Assembly: GCA_041389495.1 (NCBI GenBank)
Contig: JAWKRT010000002.1
Span: forward strand, 806,001 to 870,000
Source of the DNA: Myxococcota bacterium
GTDB taxonomy: Bacteria; Myxococcota_A; UBA9160; UBA4427
DNA: 64,000 bases
Reading direction: 5' to 3'
Below, piece by piece: positions 17,431 through 26,087 of the stretch. The notes beneath the pieces are model-generated. The model made no database searches, was not told the DNA's origin, and was given only the letters and a program-made list of their open reading frames with translations. The translations under genes were made by a program, and so were the position numbers. Within the stretch, counting starts at the first letter, position 1; every line of letters begins with the position of its first letter.

Positions 17431-19674
17431 ATGACGACCACAACCGTTCATCGCACGTGCACGATCTGCGAGGCCACCTGTGGGATCTCGGTCGAGGTCG
17501 ACGCCGGACGCCGCGCGGCGCTCCGCGTCGTCGGCGATCGCGACGACCCGTTCTCCGCCGGGCACGTCTGTCCCAAGGTGCACGCGATGGGGGCGCTGCT
17601 CGACGACCCCGATCGCCTCCGCACGCCCGTGCGGCGGACCGAGCGCGGCTTCGAGCCGATCGGCTGGGACGAGGCCCTCGAGTTCGCCGCGCGCGGCCTC
17701 GCGCGCGTGCGCGACGCACACGGCGTCGACGCGATCGCGCTCTACCGCGGCAACCCGACCGTGCACGACGCGCAGTCGATCCTCTACTGGAACGCGCTGC
17801 AGCGAGCGCTGCCGACGCGCAACCAGTTCTCGGCCGGCTCGCTCGACACCTGGCCTCGCTTCGTGCAGGCCGGGCTCATGTACGGCGGCTTCCTGAACAC
17901 GCCGGTGCCCGACGTCGACCGCACGGACTACTTCCTGATGCTGGGCGCGAACCCGCTCGCGTCGCACGGCAGCCTGATGACGGCGCCGGGCATGCGGCGT
18001 CGACTCGACGCGCTGCGCGCGCGCGGCGGCACGCTCGTCGTCGTCGATCCGCGCCGCAGCGAGACGGCCGCGCGCGCCGACGAGCACGTCGCCGTGCGTC
18101 CCGGCGGCGACGCCGCGCTCGTGCTCGGCATGGTCCACTGCCTCTTCGAGGAGGGCCTCGTCGACCTCGGGCGCGCCGCGCCCTGGGTGCGCGGCGTCGA
18201 CGACGTGCGCGCGCTCGTCGCTCGCCACGCACCGGAGGCGGTGAGCGGCGCGTGCGGCGTGCCGGCCGCCGACATCCGCCGCCTCGCGCGCGCCTTCGCG
18301 GCGGCGCCCTCCGCCGTCGCCTACGGGCGCATGGGCACCTGCGTGCAGTCGTTCGGCACGCTCGCGAGCTGGGCGATCGACCTGCTCAACGTGCTGACGG
18401 GCAACCTCGACCGGCCGGGCGGCGCGATGTTCCCCGAGCCGGCGGTGAGCCTCGCGTTCGCGGGCCCCGGCAAGGACGGCACGCCGCCCTACGGGCGCTG
18501 GCAGAGCCGCGTCGGCGGGCGCGACGAGATCCAGGGCGAGCTCCCGATGGCGGCGTTCGCCGAGGAGATGGAGGCGCCGGGCGACGGGCAGGTGCGCGCG
18601 CTCGTGATCATCGCCGGCAATCCGGTCGTGTCGGCGCCGAACGCGCGCCGCATCGACCGCGCGCTCGCCGGCCTCGAGCACATGGTCGCGTTCGACTACT
18701 ACCTGAACGAGACGACGCGGCACGCGCACGTCGTGCTGCCGCCGACGCCGCCGCTCGCGAACGACACCTACGACCTCGCGCTCCTGCACTTCGCCGTGCG
18801 CAACGTGGCGAAGTGGTCGCCCGCGGCGATCGAGCCCGAGGACGGGACGCGCCCGGTGTGGCGCTCGCTGCTCGACCTCGCGAAGCAGCTGCTCGGCGCG
18901 GGCGCGCTCACGACCGAGCAGGCCGACGACCTCGTGCTGCGCCAGGTCGCCGAGCAGGCGCTCCCGCGCTCGCGCTTCCGCGACGTCCTCTCGGTCGACG
19001 AAGTGCTCGCCGGTGCGGGCGGCGAGGCCGGGCCGCGGCGCGCGATCGACGTGCTGCTGCGCATCGGGCCCTACGGCGACGGATTCGGTCGCGAGCCCGG
19101 CGGGCTCTCGGTCGAGCGACTCGAGGAGAGCGTGCACGGCGTCGACCTCGGCGCGCTCGCGCCGCGCCTCCCCGGAGCGATCCAGACGCCGAGCGGGTCG
19201 ATCGAGCTCGCGCCCGAGCGCATCGTGCGCGACCTGCCGCGCCTCGACCGCTTCCTCGCCGACGCGGCGCGCGACGACCGCGTGCTGCTGATCGGGCGGC
19301 GCGACGTGCGATCGATGAACTCGTGGCTGCACAACCTCCCGAGCCTCGCGAAGGGAAGCGAGCGCTGCACGCTGCTCGTCCACCCCGACGACGCCGCGCG
19401 CCACGGCCTCGCGCAGGGCGGGCTCGCGCGCGTAGAGGGACGCGTCGGTGCGGTGGTGGCGCGGGTCGAGGTGGACGACGCGATGCGGCCCGGTGTCGCG
19501 AGCCTCCCGCACGGCTGGGGCCACGACCTTCCGGGTGTCGAGCTCGCCGTCGCGCGCCGCCGCCCCGGCGTGAACGCGAATGCCGTGGTCGACGACGCGC
19601 TCGTCGACGTGCCGTCGGGAACGAGCGTGCTGAACGGGATCCCGGTCGCGCTGTCGCCCGTGCCCGGGCTCTAG
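17431..19674 (+). CDS. Molybdopterin-dependent oxidoreductase, DMSO reductase family
   Basis: 747 residues. The N-terminal [4Fe-4S] cysteines are C10-x2-C13-x3-C17 and C47 in GHVCPK. The central region has GWDEALEFAARGL, RGNPTVHD and MLGANPLASHG for the bis-MGD cofactor, and the C-terminal molybdopterin dinucleotide domain ends GTSVLNGIPVAL. There is no Tat signal, so it should be cytoplasmic. The Mo-ligand region reads NQFSAGSLDTWPRF and gives no obvious Cys or Sec, so the substrate class stays open. No electron-transfer subunit is adjacent. It is divergent from a MocR regulator, which is probably its controller. The stop is 19 bp from the convergent TPR gene. Confidence 0.9.
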   Translation: MTTTTVHRTCTICEATCGISVEVDAGRRAALRVVGDRDDPFSAGHVCPKVHAMGALLDDPDRLRTPVRRTERGFEPIGWDEALEFAARGLARVRDAHGVDAIALYRGNPTVHDAQSILYWNALQRALPTRNQFSAGSLDTWPRFVQAGLMYGGFLNTPVPDVDRTDYFLMLGANPLASHGSLMTAPGMRRRLDALRARGGTLVVVDPRRSETAARADEHVAVRPGGDAALVLGMVHCLFEEGLVDLGRAAPWVRGVDDVRALVARHAPEAVSGACGVPAADIRRLARAFAAAPSAVAYGRMGTCVQSFGTLASWAIDLLNVLTGNLDRPGGAMFPEPAVSLAFAGPGKDGTPPYGRWQSRVGGRDEIQGELPMAAFAEEMEAPGDGQVRALVIIAGNPVVSAPNARRIDRALAGLEHMVAFDYYLNETTRHAHVVLPPTPPLANDTYDLALLHFAVRNVAKWSPAAIEPEDGTRPVWRSLLDLAKQLLGAGALTTEQADDLVLRQVAEQALPRSRFRDVLSVDEVLAGAGGEAGPRRAIDVLLRIGPYGDGFGREPGGLSVERLEESVHGVDLGALAPRLPGAIQTPSGSIELAPERIVRDLPRLDRFLADAARDDRVLLIGRRDVRSMNSWLHNLPSLAKGSERCTLLVHPDDAARHGLAQGGLARVEGRVGAVVARVEVDDAMRPGVASLPHGWGHDLPGVELAVARRRPGVNANAVVDDALVDVPSGTSVLNGIPVALSPVPGL

Positions 19675-19693
19675 CGCCGCGGAGGGCGCGCGC

Positions 19694-20431
19694 TCACGAG
19701 CGCCAGTCGAACGGCGCGGGGTGGTCGCCCTCGTCGCCGGCCTGGCGCCGCTCGCCGATCCAGTTGCGCAGGCCGGCCTGGAGCCACAGCCACGCATAAC
19801 GAGGCGAGAGCGTGATGCGCCACTGCAGGGCGCGGATGCGGCTCGCGACGTGCGGCCGCGTCGTGTGGCCGGCGAGCGAGCCGAGCAGCTCGAGCGCCGC
19901 GTCGGCCTCGCCGGTGCGCGCGTAGAGGCGCGCGAGGTCGATCACGAGCTCCTCGTCCCAGGGCTCGATGTTGCGCGCGCGCGTCAGCAGCGCGATCGCC
20001 TGGGCGCGCGAGTGCGCGTCGCGGAAGTAGGTGCGGCCGTCGAGGAGCACCTCGAACGCCTTGTCCTCGCGCCCGAGCTTGAGCTCGAGCTCCGCGCGCA
20101 GCCGCCAGGCGTCGAACTCGTGGGGGACGAAGCGACAGGCCTCGGCGTAGACGGCGAGGCAGTCGTTGTAGCGGCGCTCGCGCGCGAGCTGGCGGGCGGC
20201 GCCGCGGAAGAGCTGCCAGGCCTCGAAGGCCTCGCCGCGGCGGGCGAGCAGCGGCGCCACGCGCAGCGCGATCTCGATGTTGCGCGGGTCCTCGCGCAGC
20301 AGGCGCTTGTAGAGCGCGATGGCGCGGCGGTCCTGGCCGCGGTTGCGCGCGCGATGGGCCTCGAACAGCAGCTCTTTGTGACCGAGCGATTGCAGCACGG
20401 CGTCGCACCCCGGACGTGAGTGGCTCCCCAC
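19694..20431 (-). CDS. TPR-like repeat protein
   Basis: 245 residues of helical hairpin repeats: RNRGQDRRAIALYKRLLREDP, ARRGEAFEAWQLFRGAA, RRYNDCLAVYAEACRFVP and ARTGEADAALELLGSL fit tetratricopeptide spacing. No signal peptide or other domain is seen, so it is probably a cytoplasmic scaffold. The start is a GTG with weak Shine-Dalgarno support; a GTG 33 bases further in is an alternative. It follows the FG-GAP gene on the same strand after 134 bp of GCGCGC-rich sequence. Confidence 0.7.
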   Translation of the reverse strand: MGSHSRPGCDAVLQSLGHKELLFEAHRARNRGQDRRAIALYKRLLREDPRNIEIALRVAPLLARRGEAFEAWQLFRGAARQLARERRYNDCLAVYAEACRFVPHEFDAWRLRAELELKLGREDKAFEVLLDGRTYFRDAHSRAQAIALLTRARNIEPWDEELVIDLARLYARTGEADAALELLGSLAGHTTRPHVASRIRALQWRITLSPRYAWLWLQAGLRNWIGERRQAGDEGDHPAPFDWRS

Positions 20432-20565
20432 GCCCCGGTGGTGACGCCGCTCTCCCCGCCCTTCCCTCGGGCGTGACGACCCGCACGGAGGTGATCGCCC
20501 TCACCGCGCGTCGCGGCTGCGCGCGGGCTGCGCGCCGCGTGCGCGCGGGCTGCGCGCGGCACGGC

Positions 20566-22254
20566 CTAACGTGACAGGAGCACGTGGATGCGCGACGCGG
20601 CGGGCGGCGCGGCCGGCGCCGTCGTCGGCGCCGGAGCGCGGGCCGGGCGCGTGCCGCGGCGCAGCTCGGTCGGCGACCGGCCGTCGTCGTCCTCGTCGTC
20701 CTCGTCGTCCGATGCGCGGCCGAGGTAGCTCACGACGTCGCTGCGCCCGTCGCCGTCGACGTCGACGAGCTCGTGCGCGAGCGAGGACTCGAACCGGATG
20801 GCGAGCTCCGGGCCGCGCGAGAAGTCCGCGTCGCGGTTGCCGAAGCGGATGTGCAGCTGCCCGCGTCCGTCGTCGGTCGCGAGATCGCGCAGGCCGTCCC
20901 CGTCGAAGTCGCCGCGCGTCGTGATCAGGGGCGCGAAGTGTTCGGGCGGGCGGCCCCCGGCCCCGAACAGGAAGCGCATCACGTCGAGGTGGTAGTCGAG
21001 CACGATGCGGCGGTCGACGCGCGCGAACCGGTTGCCCTCGTCCTGCCCGAAGCGCCCGTCCTCGCGCAGCAGGAACATCCGCAGCTGCACGCGCAGCGTG
21101 TTCTGCGTGACCATCTTGAGCGCCTGCGACGGCGCGATGTGGAAGTACGGGATCACGAGATCGCGGCGTCCGTCACCGTCGAGGTCGGCGATCTCGAAGT
21201 CGGGGAAGACGCTCTCGGAGCGCACGATCTGGTCGGGCTCCTCGGGATACGCGAGCCCCTCGCGGGCGAAGAAGACGTGCCGGTCCATCTTCGTGCGCTC
21301 GCCGTCGGCGCCCCACTCGAGCACGATCAGGTCGGCGCGCCCGTCGCCGTCGAGATCGGCGAAGCTCGTCGCCTCGCCGCGGAACCCCTCGCGCTCGGCT
21401 TCGGGCGAGAGGACGCTGCGCTCGACGTCGAGCGTCGGCGTCGAAGGGAACGCTCCGTCTTCGCGCTGCGCGAAGACGCGCACGCGGTTGTCGGTGATCG
21501 TCACGACGTCGAGTCGCGCGTCGCCGTCGAAGTCCTCGACGTAGAGCAGCGGCGTCGTCGCCTCGCTCGCGAGGCGTCGCGCGGGCTCCCGCCCGGTGGC
21601 GGCCGCGAGCTCGCTCGCGCGGCGCCCGAGCCGGTACCGCACCTGCGCGGGGCTCGCGAGCGTCTGCGCCGCACCGGGGCCCGCGTCCGTGAACCGGCGC
21701 AGCGCGGGCCCGGCGAGCGTCGGGAGGAGCAGCTCGTCGCGGCCGTCGCCGTCGAGATCGAAGAGCACGCGCGCCGCGACCGGTGCGCCGTCGTCGCTCC
21801 CGGCGAGCAGGCTGTCGAGCGCGAGCGGCTGGGGCGGCGCGAAGCGGCCGTCGCGCCACGCGGCGAGGGCGCCTCCGCCGCGCGTGAGCAGCACGAGCTC
21901 GCTCGCCGGCGTCGCGTCGACGTTGCCGACGTCGAAGGCGCGGACGTCCTCGCCGAGCGCGAGGTCCGCGCAGCGCGAGAACGCGGGCTCCGGCGCGAAC
22001 GTGCAGGTGCGCAGGCCGAAGTGCTCGCCGCTCGCGTCGCGCTCGAACGCGAACACGAGGTCGCGCCGGCCGTCGCCGTCGACGTCGACGGTGCGGTGGG
22101 CGAGCGTGCGCTCGGGGTGGGCGAGCTCGACGACGCGGTAGTCGCCGAGCGCGCGGCCGGGCGCGGCCTCCTGCGCGCGCGCGGCGGAGGCCGTCGCGAA
22201 CGCGACCGCCGAGGCGACGAGCGCCGCGGTGCACGCCGAGGCGCCGCGCTTCAC
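20566..22254 (-). CDS. Secreted FG-GAP/VCBS repeat protein
   Basis: 562 residues from GTG 22254, whose GTGA overlaps the permease stop. A signal peptide (LVASAVAFATASAARAQ) is followed by at least seven DxDGDGxxD-type blocks, for example VDVDGDGRRD, FDLDGDGRDE, ADLDGDGRAD, GDFDGDGLRD and VDVDGDGRSD. These resemble calcium-binding FG-GAP beta-propeller repeats. An Asp/Glu-rich stretch and a Pro/Ala-rich tail close the protein. It is the third gene of a tight ABC-transporter operon, so it may be the exported or periplasmic partner of that transporter; this is inference from context. Confidence 0.85.
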   Translation of the reverse strand: MKRGASACTAALVASAVAFATASAARAQEAAPGRALGDYRVVELAHPERTLAHRTVDVDGDGRRDLVFAFERDASGEHFGLRTCTFAPEPAFSRCADLALGEDVRAFDVGNVDATPASELVLLTRGGGALAAWRDGRFAPPQPLALDSLLAGSDDGAPVAARVLFDLDGDGRDELLLPTLAGPALRRFTDAGPGAAQTLASPAQVRYRLGRRASELAAATGREPARRLASEATTPLLYVEDFDGDARLDVVTITDNRVRVFAQREDGAFPSTPTLDVERSVLSPEAEREGFRGEATSFADLDGDGRADLIVLEWGADGERTKMDRHVFFAREGLAYPEEPDQIVRSESVFPDFEIADLDGDGRRDLVIPYFHIAPSQALKMVTQNTLRVQLRMFLLREDGRFGQDEGNRFARVDRRIVLDYHLDVMRFLFGAGGRPPEHFAPLITTRGDFDGDGLRDLATDDGRGQLHIRFGNRDADFSRGPELAIRFESSLAHELVDVDGDGRSDVVSYLGRASDDEDDEDDDGRSPTELRRGTRPARAPAPTTAPAAPPAASRIHVLLSR

Positions 22255-23123
22255 AGCGTGTAGTCCCGCCGGTGCGCGCCCGCCGCCGCGATCGCGCCGA
22301 AGACGAGCGTCGTGCCGAGCGACACCGCGAGCATGCGGCGCACCTCGGCCGTCCACCACGTGTCGATCGGGATGCCGGTGGGCAGGTCGTCGAGCAGGTA
22401 CATGGGCACGAAGACCTGGTTCATGAAGGACGCCGTCGAGTACGGGACGTGCACCGTGCCGCCATCCCAGGGCACGTCGACGCCGAGGCTCGCGGGCACG
22501 AGCCCGAGCGTCCCGAACATCGTGAAGAGCACGAGGCCGGTCAGGATCGCGCCGCCCATCGTGGTCGCGTACGTGGAGACCGCGACCGCGAGCGACGCGA
22601 TCGAGAGCAGGACGATCGCGACGAGAACCGTCGCGATGGCGACGTGGCGCGCCATCGTCGCGGCGGGGAAGATGACGTAGTCGTTCTCCGTGAGCGCGCC
22701 GAGGTCGTAGTACCAGGCCGCGGCTCCGAGGCTCCCGGCCCAGAGCAGCGCGAGCGTCGCCGCGATCATCACGAGCGCGGTCGCGTAGCGCGATGCCAGC
22801 AGCTCGAGGCGCGTGACGGGGCGGGTGAGCACGTACTTGAGCGTCGCGTTCGCGGTGTCGAGCGTGAACACGAGACAGAACATCAGGAACAGGACGCTGC
22901 GGGAGAAGTCGAGGCTGCGCAGCATGACGGCGAACGCGAAGTCCCAGCCCGACCCGGAGTGGATGCTCGCGCGCGCCTCCGCGAGGTGGTAGAGCGCCGC
23001 GCCGCCGACGGCGACGACCGCCATCGCGCCGTAGGCGCCGAGCACGACCCAGTAGCGCGAGAGCTTGAGCAGGTCGGAGCGCACGAGGCGCGCGACCGTC
23101 ACGGGCGAGGGCAGCGCGCTCAT
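22251..23123 (-). CDS. ABC transporter permease, ABC-2 type
   Basis: 290 residues with about six hydrophobic segments: near residues 25-45, 65-90 (LFLMFCLVFTLDTANATLKY), 110-130, 160-190, 195-215 and 265-285. The layout, with cytosolic LxRPVTRLELLASRY after the second helix, is typical of ABC-2 permeases. It starts at an ATGA overlapping the ATPase stop and ends in a GTGA overlapping the FG-GAP start, so the three genes are translationally coupled. The substrate is unknown. Confidence 0.88.
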   Translation of the reverse strand: MSALPSPVTVARLVRSDLLKLSRYWVVLGAYGAMAVVAVGGAALYHLAEARASIHSGSGWDFAFAVMLRSLDFSRSVLFLMFCLVFTLDTANATLKYVLTRPVTRLELLASRYATALVMIAATLALLWAGSLGAAAWYYDLGALTENDYVIFPAATMARHVAIATVLVAIVLLSIASLAVAVSTYATTMGGAILTGLVLFTMFGTLGLVPASLGVDVPWDGGTVHVPYSTASFMNQVFVPMYLLDDLPTGIPIDTWWTAEVRRMLAVSLGTTLVFGAIAAAGAHRRDYTL

Positions 23124-24061
23124 GCGGCGGGGCGCCCGCGCAGCGCGGACGCGTCGCCGGTCAGCGCGACGAACGCCTGCTCGAGGCTGCGCCGACGCGG
23201 CGCGAGCTCGTGGACGTCGACGCCCGCGTCGAGCAGCGCGCGGTTCAGCGCGGCGAGGTCGAGCGCGCCGCGCGCGAGCTCGATGCGCCCGCGCCGCAGC
23301 ACCGACACGTCGGTCGCGCCGCGCGCGCGCGCGACGCGGGCGGCGTCCTCCTCGCGGCCGTCCGCGACGCCGATCTCCACGCGTTCGGCGTCGCGGCCGA
23401 CGATCTCCTCGAGCGTCCCCTCGCGCAGGATGCGGCCGCCCGCGATGACCGCGACGCGATCGCAGATCTGCTCCATCTCCGCGAGCAGGTGGCTCGACAG
23501 CAGCACCGTCGTCCCGCGCTCGCTCCGCACGCGCCGCACGAGGTCGCGCACCTCGCGCGTGCCCTGCGGGTCGAGCCCGTTCGTCGGCTCGTCGAGCACG
23601 AGCAGGCGCGGCGCCTCGAGCAGCGCGAGCGCGATCCCGAGCCGCTGCCGCATGCCCTGCGAGTAGCCCTTCACGCGGTCGTCGGCGCGCGCGAGGAGGC
23701 CGACGGCGTCGAGCACCTCGTCGACGCGCGCGCGCGGCGCGCCGCCCGTCAGGCAGCCGAAGGCGCGCAGGTTGTCGCGGCCCGACAGGAACGGATGGAA
23801 GGCCGCGCCCTCGACGAGCGCGCCGACGTTCGCGATGGCCGCCTTGAAGTCGCGCGCGACGTCGTGCCCGAAGAGGCTCACGCTCCCCCGCGTCGGCGCG
23901 ACGAGCCCGAGCAGCATCCGCAGCGTCGTCGTCTTCCCCGCGCCGTTCGGGCCGATGAAGCCGAAGATCTCGCCGGCCTCGACGCGCAGGCTCACGTCCT
24001 CGACCGCGACGAACGAGGAGAAGCGCTTCTCGAGGCGCTCGGCGTCGACGGCGAGGGTCAT
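23120..24061 (-). CDS. ABC transporter ATP-binding protein
   Basis: 313 residues. Walker A is GPNGAGKTT (37-45), the signature region is YSQGMRQRLG (133-142), Walker B is LLVLDEP (153-159) and the switch His lies in SSHLL. The first 220 residues are the ATPase. The rest is a C-terminal extension as in ABC-2 ATPases, with a possible regulatory ferredoxin-like fold. It drives the permease directly downstream. TACGTT nine bases before the ATG suggests leaderless expression and marks the probable operon start. Confidence 0.93.
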   Translation of the reverse strand: MTLAVDAERLEKRFSSFVAVEDVSLRVEAGEIFGFIGPNGAGKTTTLRMLLGLVAPTRGSVSLFGHDVARDFKAAIANVGALVEGAAFHPFLSGRDNLRAFGCLTGGAPRARVDEVLDAVGLLARADDRVKGYSQGMRQRLGIALALLEAPRLLVLDEPTNGLDPQGTREVRDLVRRVRSERGTTVLLSSHLLAEMEQICDRVAVIAGGRILREGTLEEIVGRDAERVEIGVADGREEDAARVARARGATDVSVLRRGRIELARGALDLAALNRALLDAGVDVHELAPRRRSLEQAFVALTGDASALRGRPAA

Positions 24062-24070
24062 GGCCGCCGC

Positions 24071-24076
24071 AACGTA
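24071..24076 (-). promoter_or_regulatory. TANNNT -10, leaderless-type, ABC operon
   Basis: On the minus strand TACGTT is nine bases before ATG 24061 with no Shine-Dalgarno. It lies in the 51-bp gap after the amidohydrolase. Confidence 0.5.
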
Positions 24077-24112
24077 GCGAGGGACGAACGCAGGCGCGCG
24101 GGCGCCTCCCGC

Positions 24113-25330
24113 TCAGGCGCGGCGCAGCGCGTTCGTGTGCGTGAGCGCCGGGAACTCCTCGTCCGCGGGCTTGCGCGCCACCTCCGCGACGCTCGGCCCG
24201 TACTCGTCCGCGAGCTTCTGCAGCTTCGCGAGATCGAAGCCGTAGAGCTCGGCCGCGTTGTCGCCGAGCATGCGGCGCACCTCGGGAACGGGCTTGTCGT
24301 TGAAGGCGTGACGGATCGCGAGCCGCGTGTGGGGATAGGTGCCTTCGTAGTGCGGGTAGTCGCTGCCCCAGAGGATGCGATCGGTGCCGATCACCTCGCG
24401 GTCGGCGAGCTCCATGGGCGACGGCGAGCTCGCGCCGTACCAGCAGTTGCGCTTCGCGTAGAAGCTCGGCGGCTCGGGGGTCGCCGCATCCTTCGCGAAC
24501 TCGAACTCGCCCGCGACGCCCGCGCGCACGCGGCCCCACGTCCAGTCGAGGGTCTGCAGCTGCTGGGGCACCCACGCGCAGCCCGCCTCGGTCACGATGT
24601 ACTTGAGCTTCGGGAAGCGGTGGAAGACGCCGGCGAGGATGAGCTGCGAGTACGAGCGCGTCGAGAAGAAGCGCGTCTCGATCAGGCGGATCGGCAGCGA
24701 CACGGACCACTTGCCGTAGTCGGGCGAGCCGGTGCCGCCGTGGTGGTTGATGACGAGGCCGGCCTCCTCGATCAGCGCCCACAGGCGATCGTAGTCGGGG
24801 GAGTAGAGCGGCTTGATGAACGACGTGCAGTCGTCGGGCACGTGCGGGAGCAGGATGCCGCCGCGCAGGTCGTGCTTCGCGATCCACTCGACGTCCTGGA
24901 TCGCCGCGTCGATGTCGTGGAGGTAGACGAGCCCGATGCCCGCGCGCTGGTCGGGGTACTCCTTGCACCAGTCGGCGAGCCAGCGGTTGTGCGCGCGGAT
25001 GCCCTCGAGGCGGAGCGGGTAGTCCTCGGGTCGCGGGTTGCCGCAGATCAGCACGCTCGAGCGGAAGAACGGCGGCACGGTGTTCGGGAAGACGACCTCG
25101 CCGACGACGCCGTCCTCGCGCATGTCCTTCATGCGCGCCTCGTCGTCCCAGTTCTTGTGCTTCTTCGAGCCGATGTGCTGCTGCTGCGGGTTGCGGTACG
25201 AGCCCCGCCAATCGTCGAAGAGCTTCTGGTGCTTCGCGTCGAGGTACTCGCGGTAGTCGTTGACGCTCGCTCCGGCGTGCGTGTCGCAGGAGATGACGAC
25301 GTAGTTCCGATCGCTCTGTGCGCTGGCCAT
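24113..25330 (-). CDS. Amidohydrolase-family metal-dependent hydrolase
   Basis: 405 residues of the amidohydrolase-2 (PF04909-like) TIM barrel. The first metal-ligand region reads ISCDTHAG, keeping D and one His of the usual DxHxH. NHHGGTGSPD supplies later His ligands, and the late Asp is in LWGSDYPH. Family members hydrolyse or decarboxylate ring and carboxyl substrates. The N-terminal HxH is incomplete, which is common in this subgroup. ATG with GAGGA upstream. It lies 52 bp behind the methyltransferase and may share its transcript. A second member of the family is at 29010. Confidence 0.85.
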   Translation of the reverse strand: MASAQSDRNYVVISCDTHAGASVNDYREYLDAKHQKLFDDWRGSYRNPQQQHIGSKKHKNWDDEARMKDMREDGVVGEVVFPNTVPPFFRSSVLICGNPRPEDYPLRLEGIRAHNRWLADWCKEYPDQRAGIGLVYLHDIDAAIQDVEWIAKHDLRGGILLPHVPDDCTSFIKPLYSPDYDRLWALIEEAGLVINHHGGTGSPDYGKWSVSLPIRLIETRFFSTRSYSQLILAGVFHRFPKLKYIVTEAGCAWVPQQLQTLDWTWGRVRAGVAGEFEFAKDAATPEPPSFYAKRNCWYGASSPSPMELADREVIGTDRILWGSDYPHYEGTYPHTRLAIRHAFNDKPVPEVRRMLGDNAAELYGFDLAKLQKLADEYGPSVAEVARKPADEEFPALTHTNALRRA

Positions 25331-25382
25331 GGCGTGTCCTCGCTCGCGAAGGGGCGCGACGACCGCGCCGGCGTCGATTCTC

Positions 25383-26066
25383 TCAGATCCGGCCCCGCGC
25401 GTCACCGGCCGCCGATTCGCGGGGCCGCAGCGCGTAGATGCACTCCGCGACCGGCCCCGCCTCGGCGAACTTCGGCGGCACGGCGGCGCCCTCGTGGCGC
25501 GCGAGCGGCTCGACGCGCAGCTCCGCGCCGAAGAGCCGCTCGACCTCGGCGGCCGGCACCGAGAAGGGCGGCCCGGCCACCCGTTCCTGGTCGTACTCGA
25601 GCGTGACGAGGAGCGTCGGTGCGCGGCCTCCGAGCAGCGCGCGCAGGTGCGCCGCATAGCGGACGCGCAGCGCGGGCGGGAGCGCGATCAGCGCGGCGCG
25701 GTCGTAGACGGCCGCGCAGGCGGCGACGTCCTCCCGCGCGAGCGCGAAGAAATCGCCCGTGAAGATGCGTACGCGGCCGGCCTCGAGCCACGGGAGCGAG
25801 ACGCCGCGCCCCGCGTGTGGCGCGACGCCGCCTTCGGCGAAGAAGGCGCGCGCCGCCTGCTCGGCGAGCTCGACGCCGACGACGCGGTGGCCGCGATCGG
25901 CGAGCCACTGCAGGTCGCGCGACTTGCCGCAGAGCGGCACGAGCACCGTCGCGTCGGTGGGAACGCCTAACGAGCTCCAGTGTGCGACGAGCAGCGGGTT
26001 CGCTTCGGGGAGGTGGAAGCCCAGCTGCTGCGTGCGCCAGCGCTCGAGCCAGAACTCCGGGTCCAC
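25383..26066 (-). CDS. tpm: Thiopurine S-methyltransferase
   Basis: 227 residues, the family's normal size. The start FWLERWRTQQLGFHLPEANP is typical, and the SAM-binding segment is VLVPLCGKSRDLQWLADRG followed by VVGVELAE. YDRAALIALPP and the C-terminal region also fit. It methylates thiopurines, and bacterial homologues also methylate selenium, tellurium or other thiols. The start is GTG with GGAGGG. It lies 21 bp downstream of the CoA-transferase gene on the same strand. Confidence 0.93.
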   Translation of the reverse strand: MDPEFWLERWRTQQLGFHLPEANPLLVAHWSSLGVPTDATVLVPLCGKSRDLQWLADRGHRVVGVELAEQAARAFFAEGGVAPHAGRGVSLPWLEAGRVRIFTGDFFALAREDVAACAAVYDRAALIALPPALRVRYAAHLRALLGGRAPTLLVTLEYDQERVAGPPFSVPAAEVERLFGAELRVEPLARHEGAAVPPKFAEAGPVAECIYALRPRESAAGDARGRI

Positions 26067-26087
26067 GCGCAGATCCCTCCGGTGGCG

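Noticed and set aside
20440..20565. GCGCGC-rich repeats as an RNA gene or attachment site
   Set aside because: The region is low-complexity purine/pyrimidine alternation with no cloverleaf, no conserved RNA motif and no flanking integrase.
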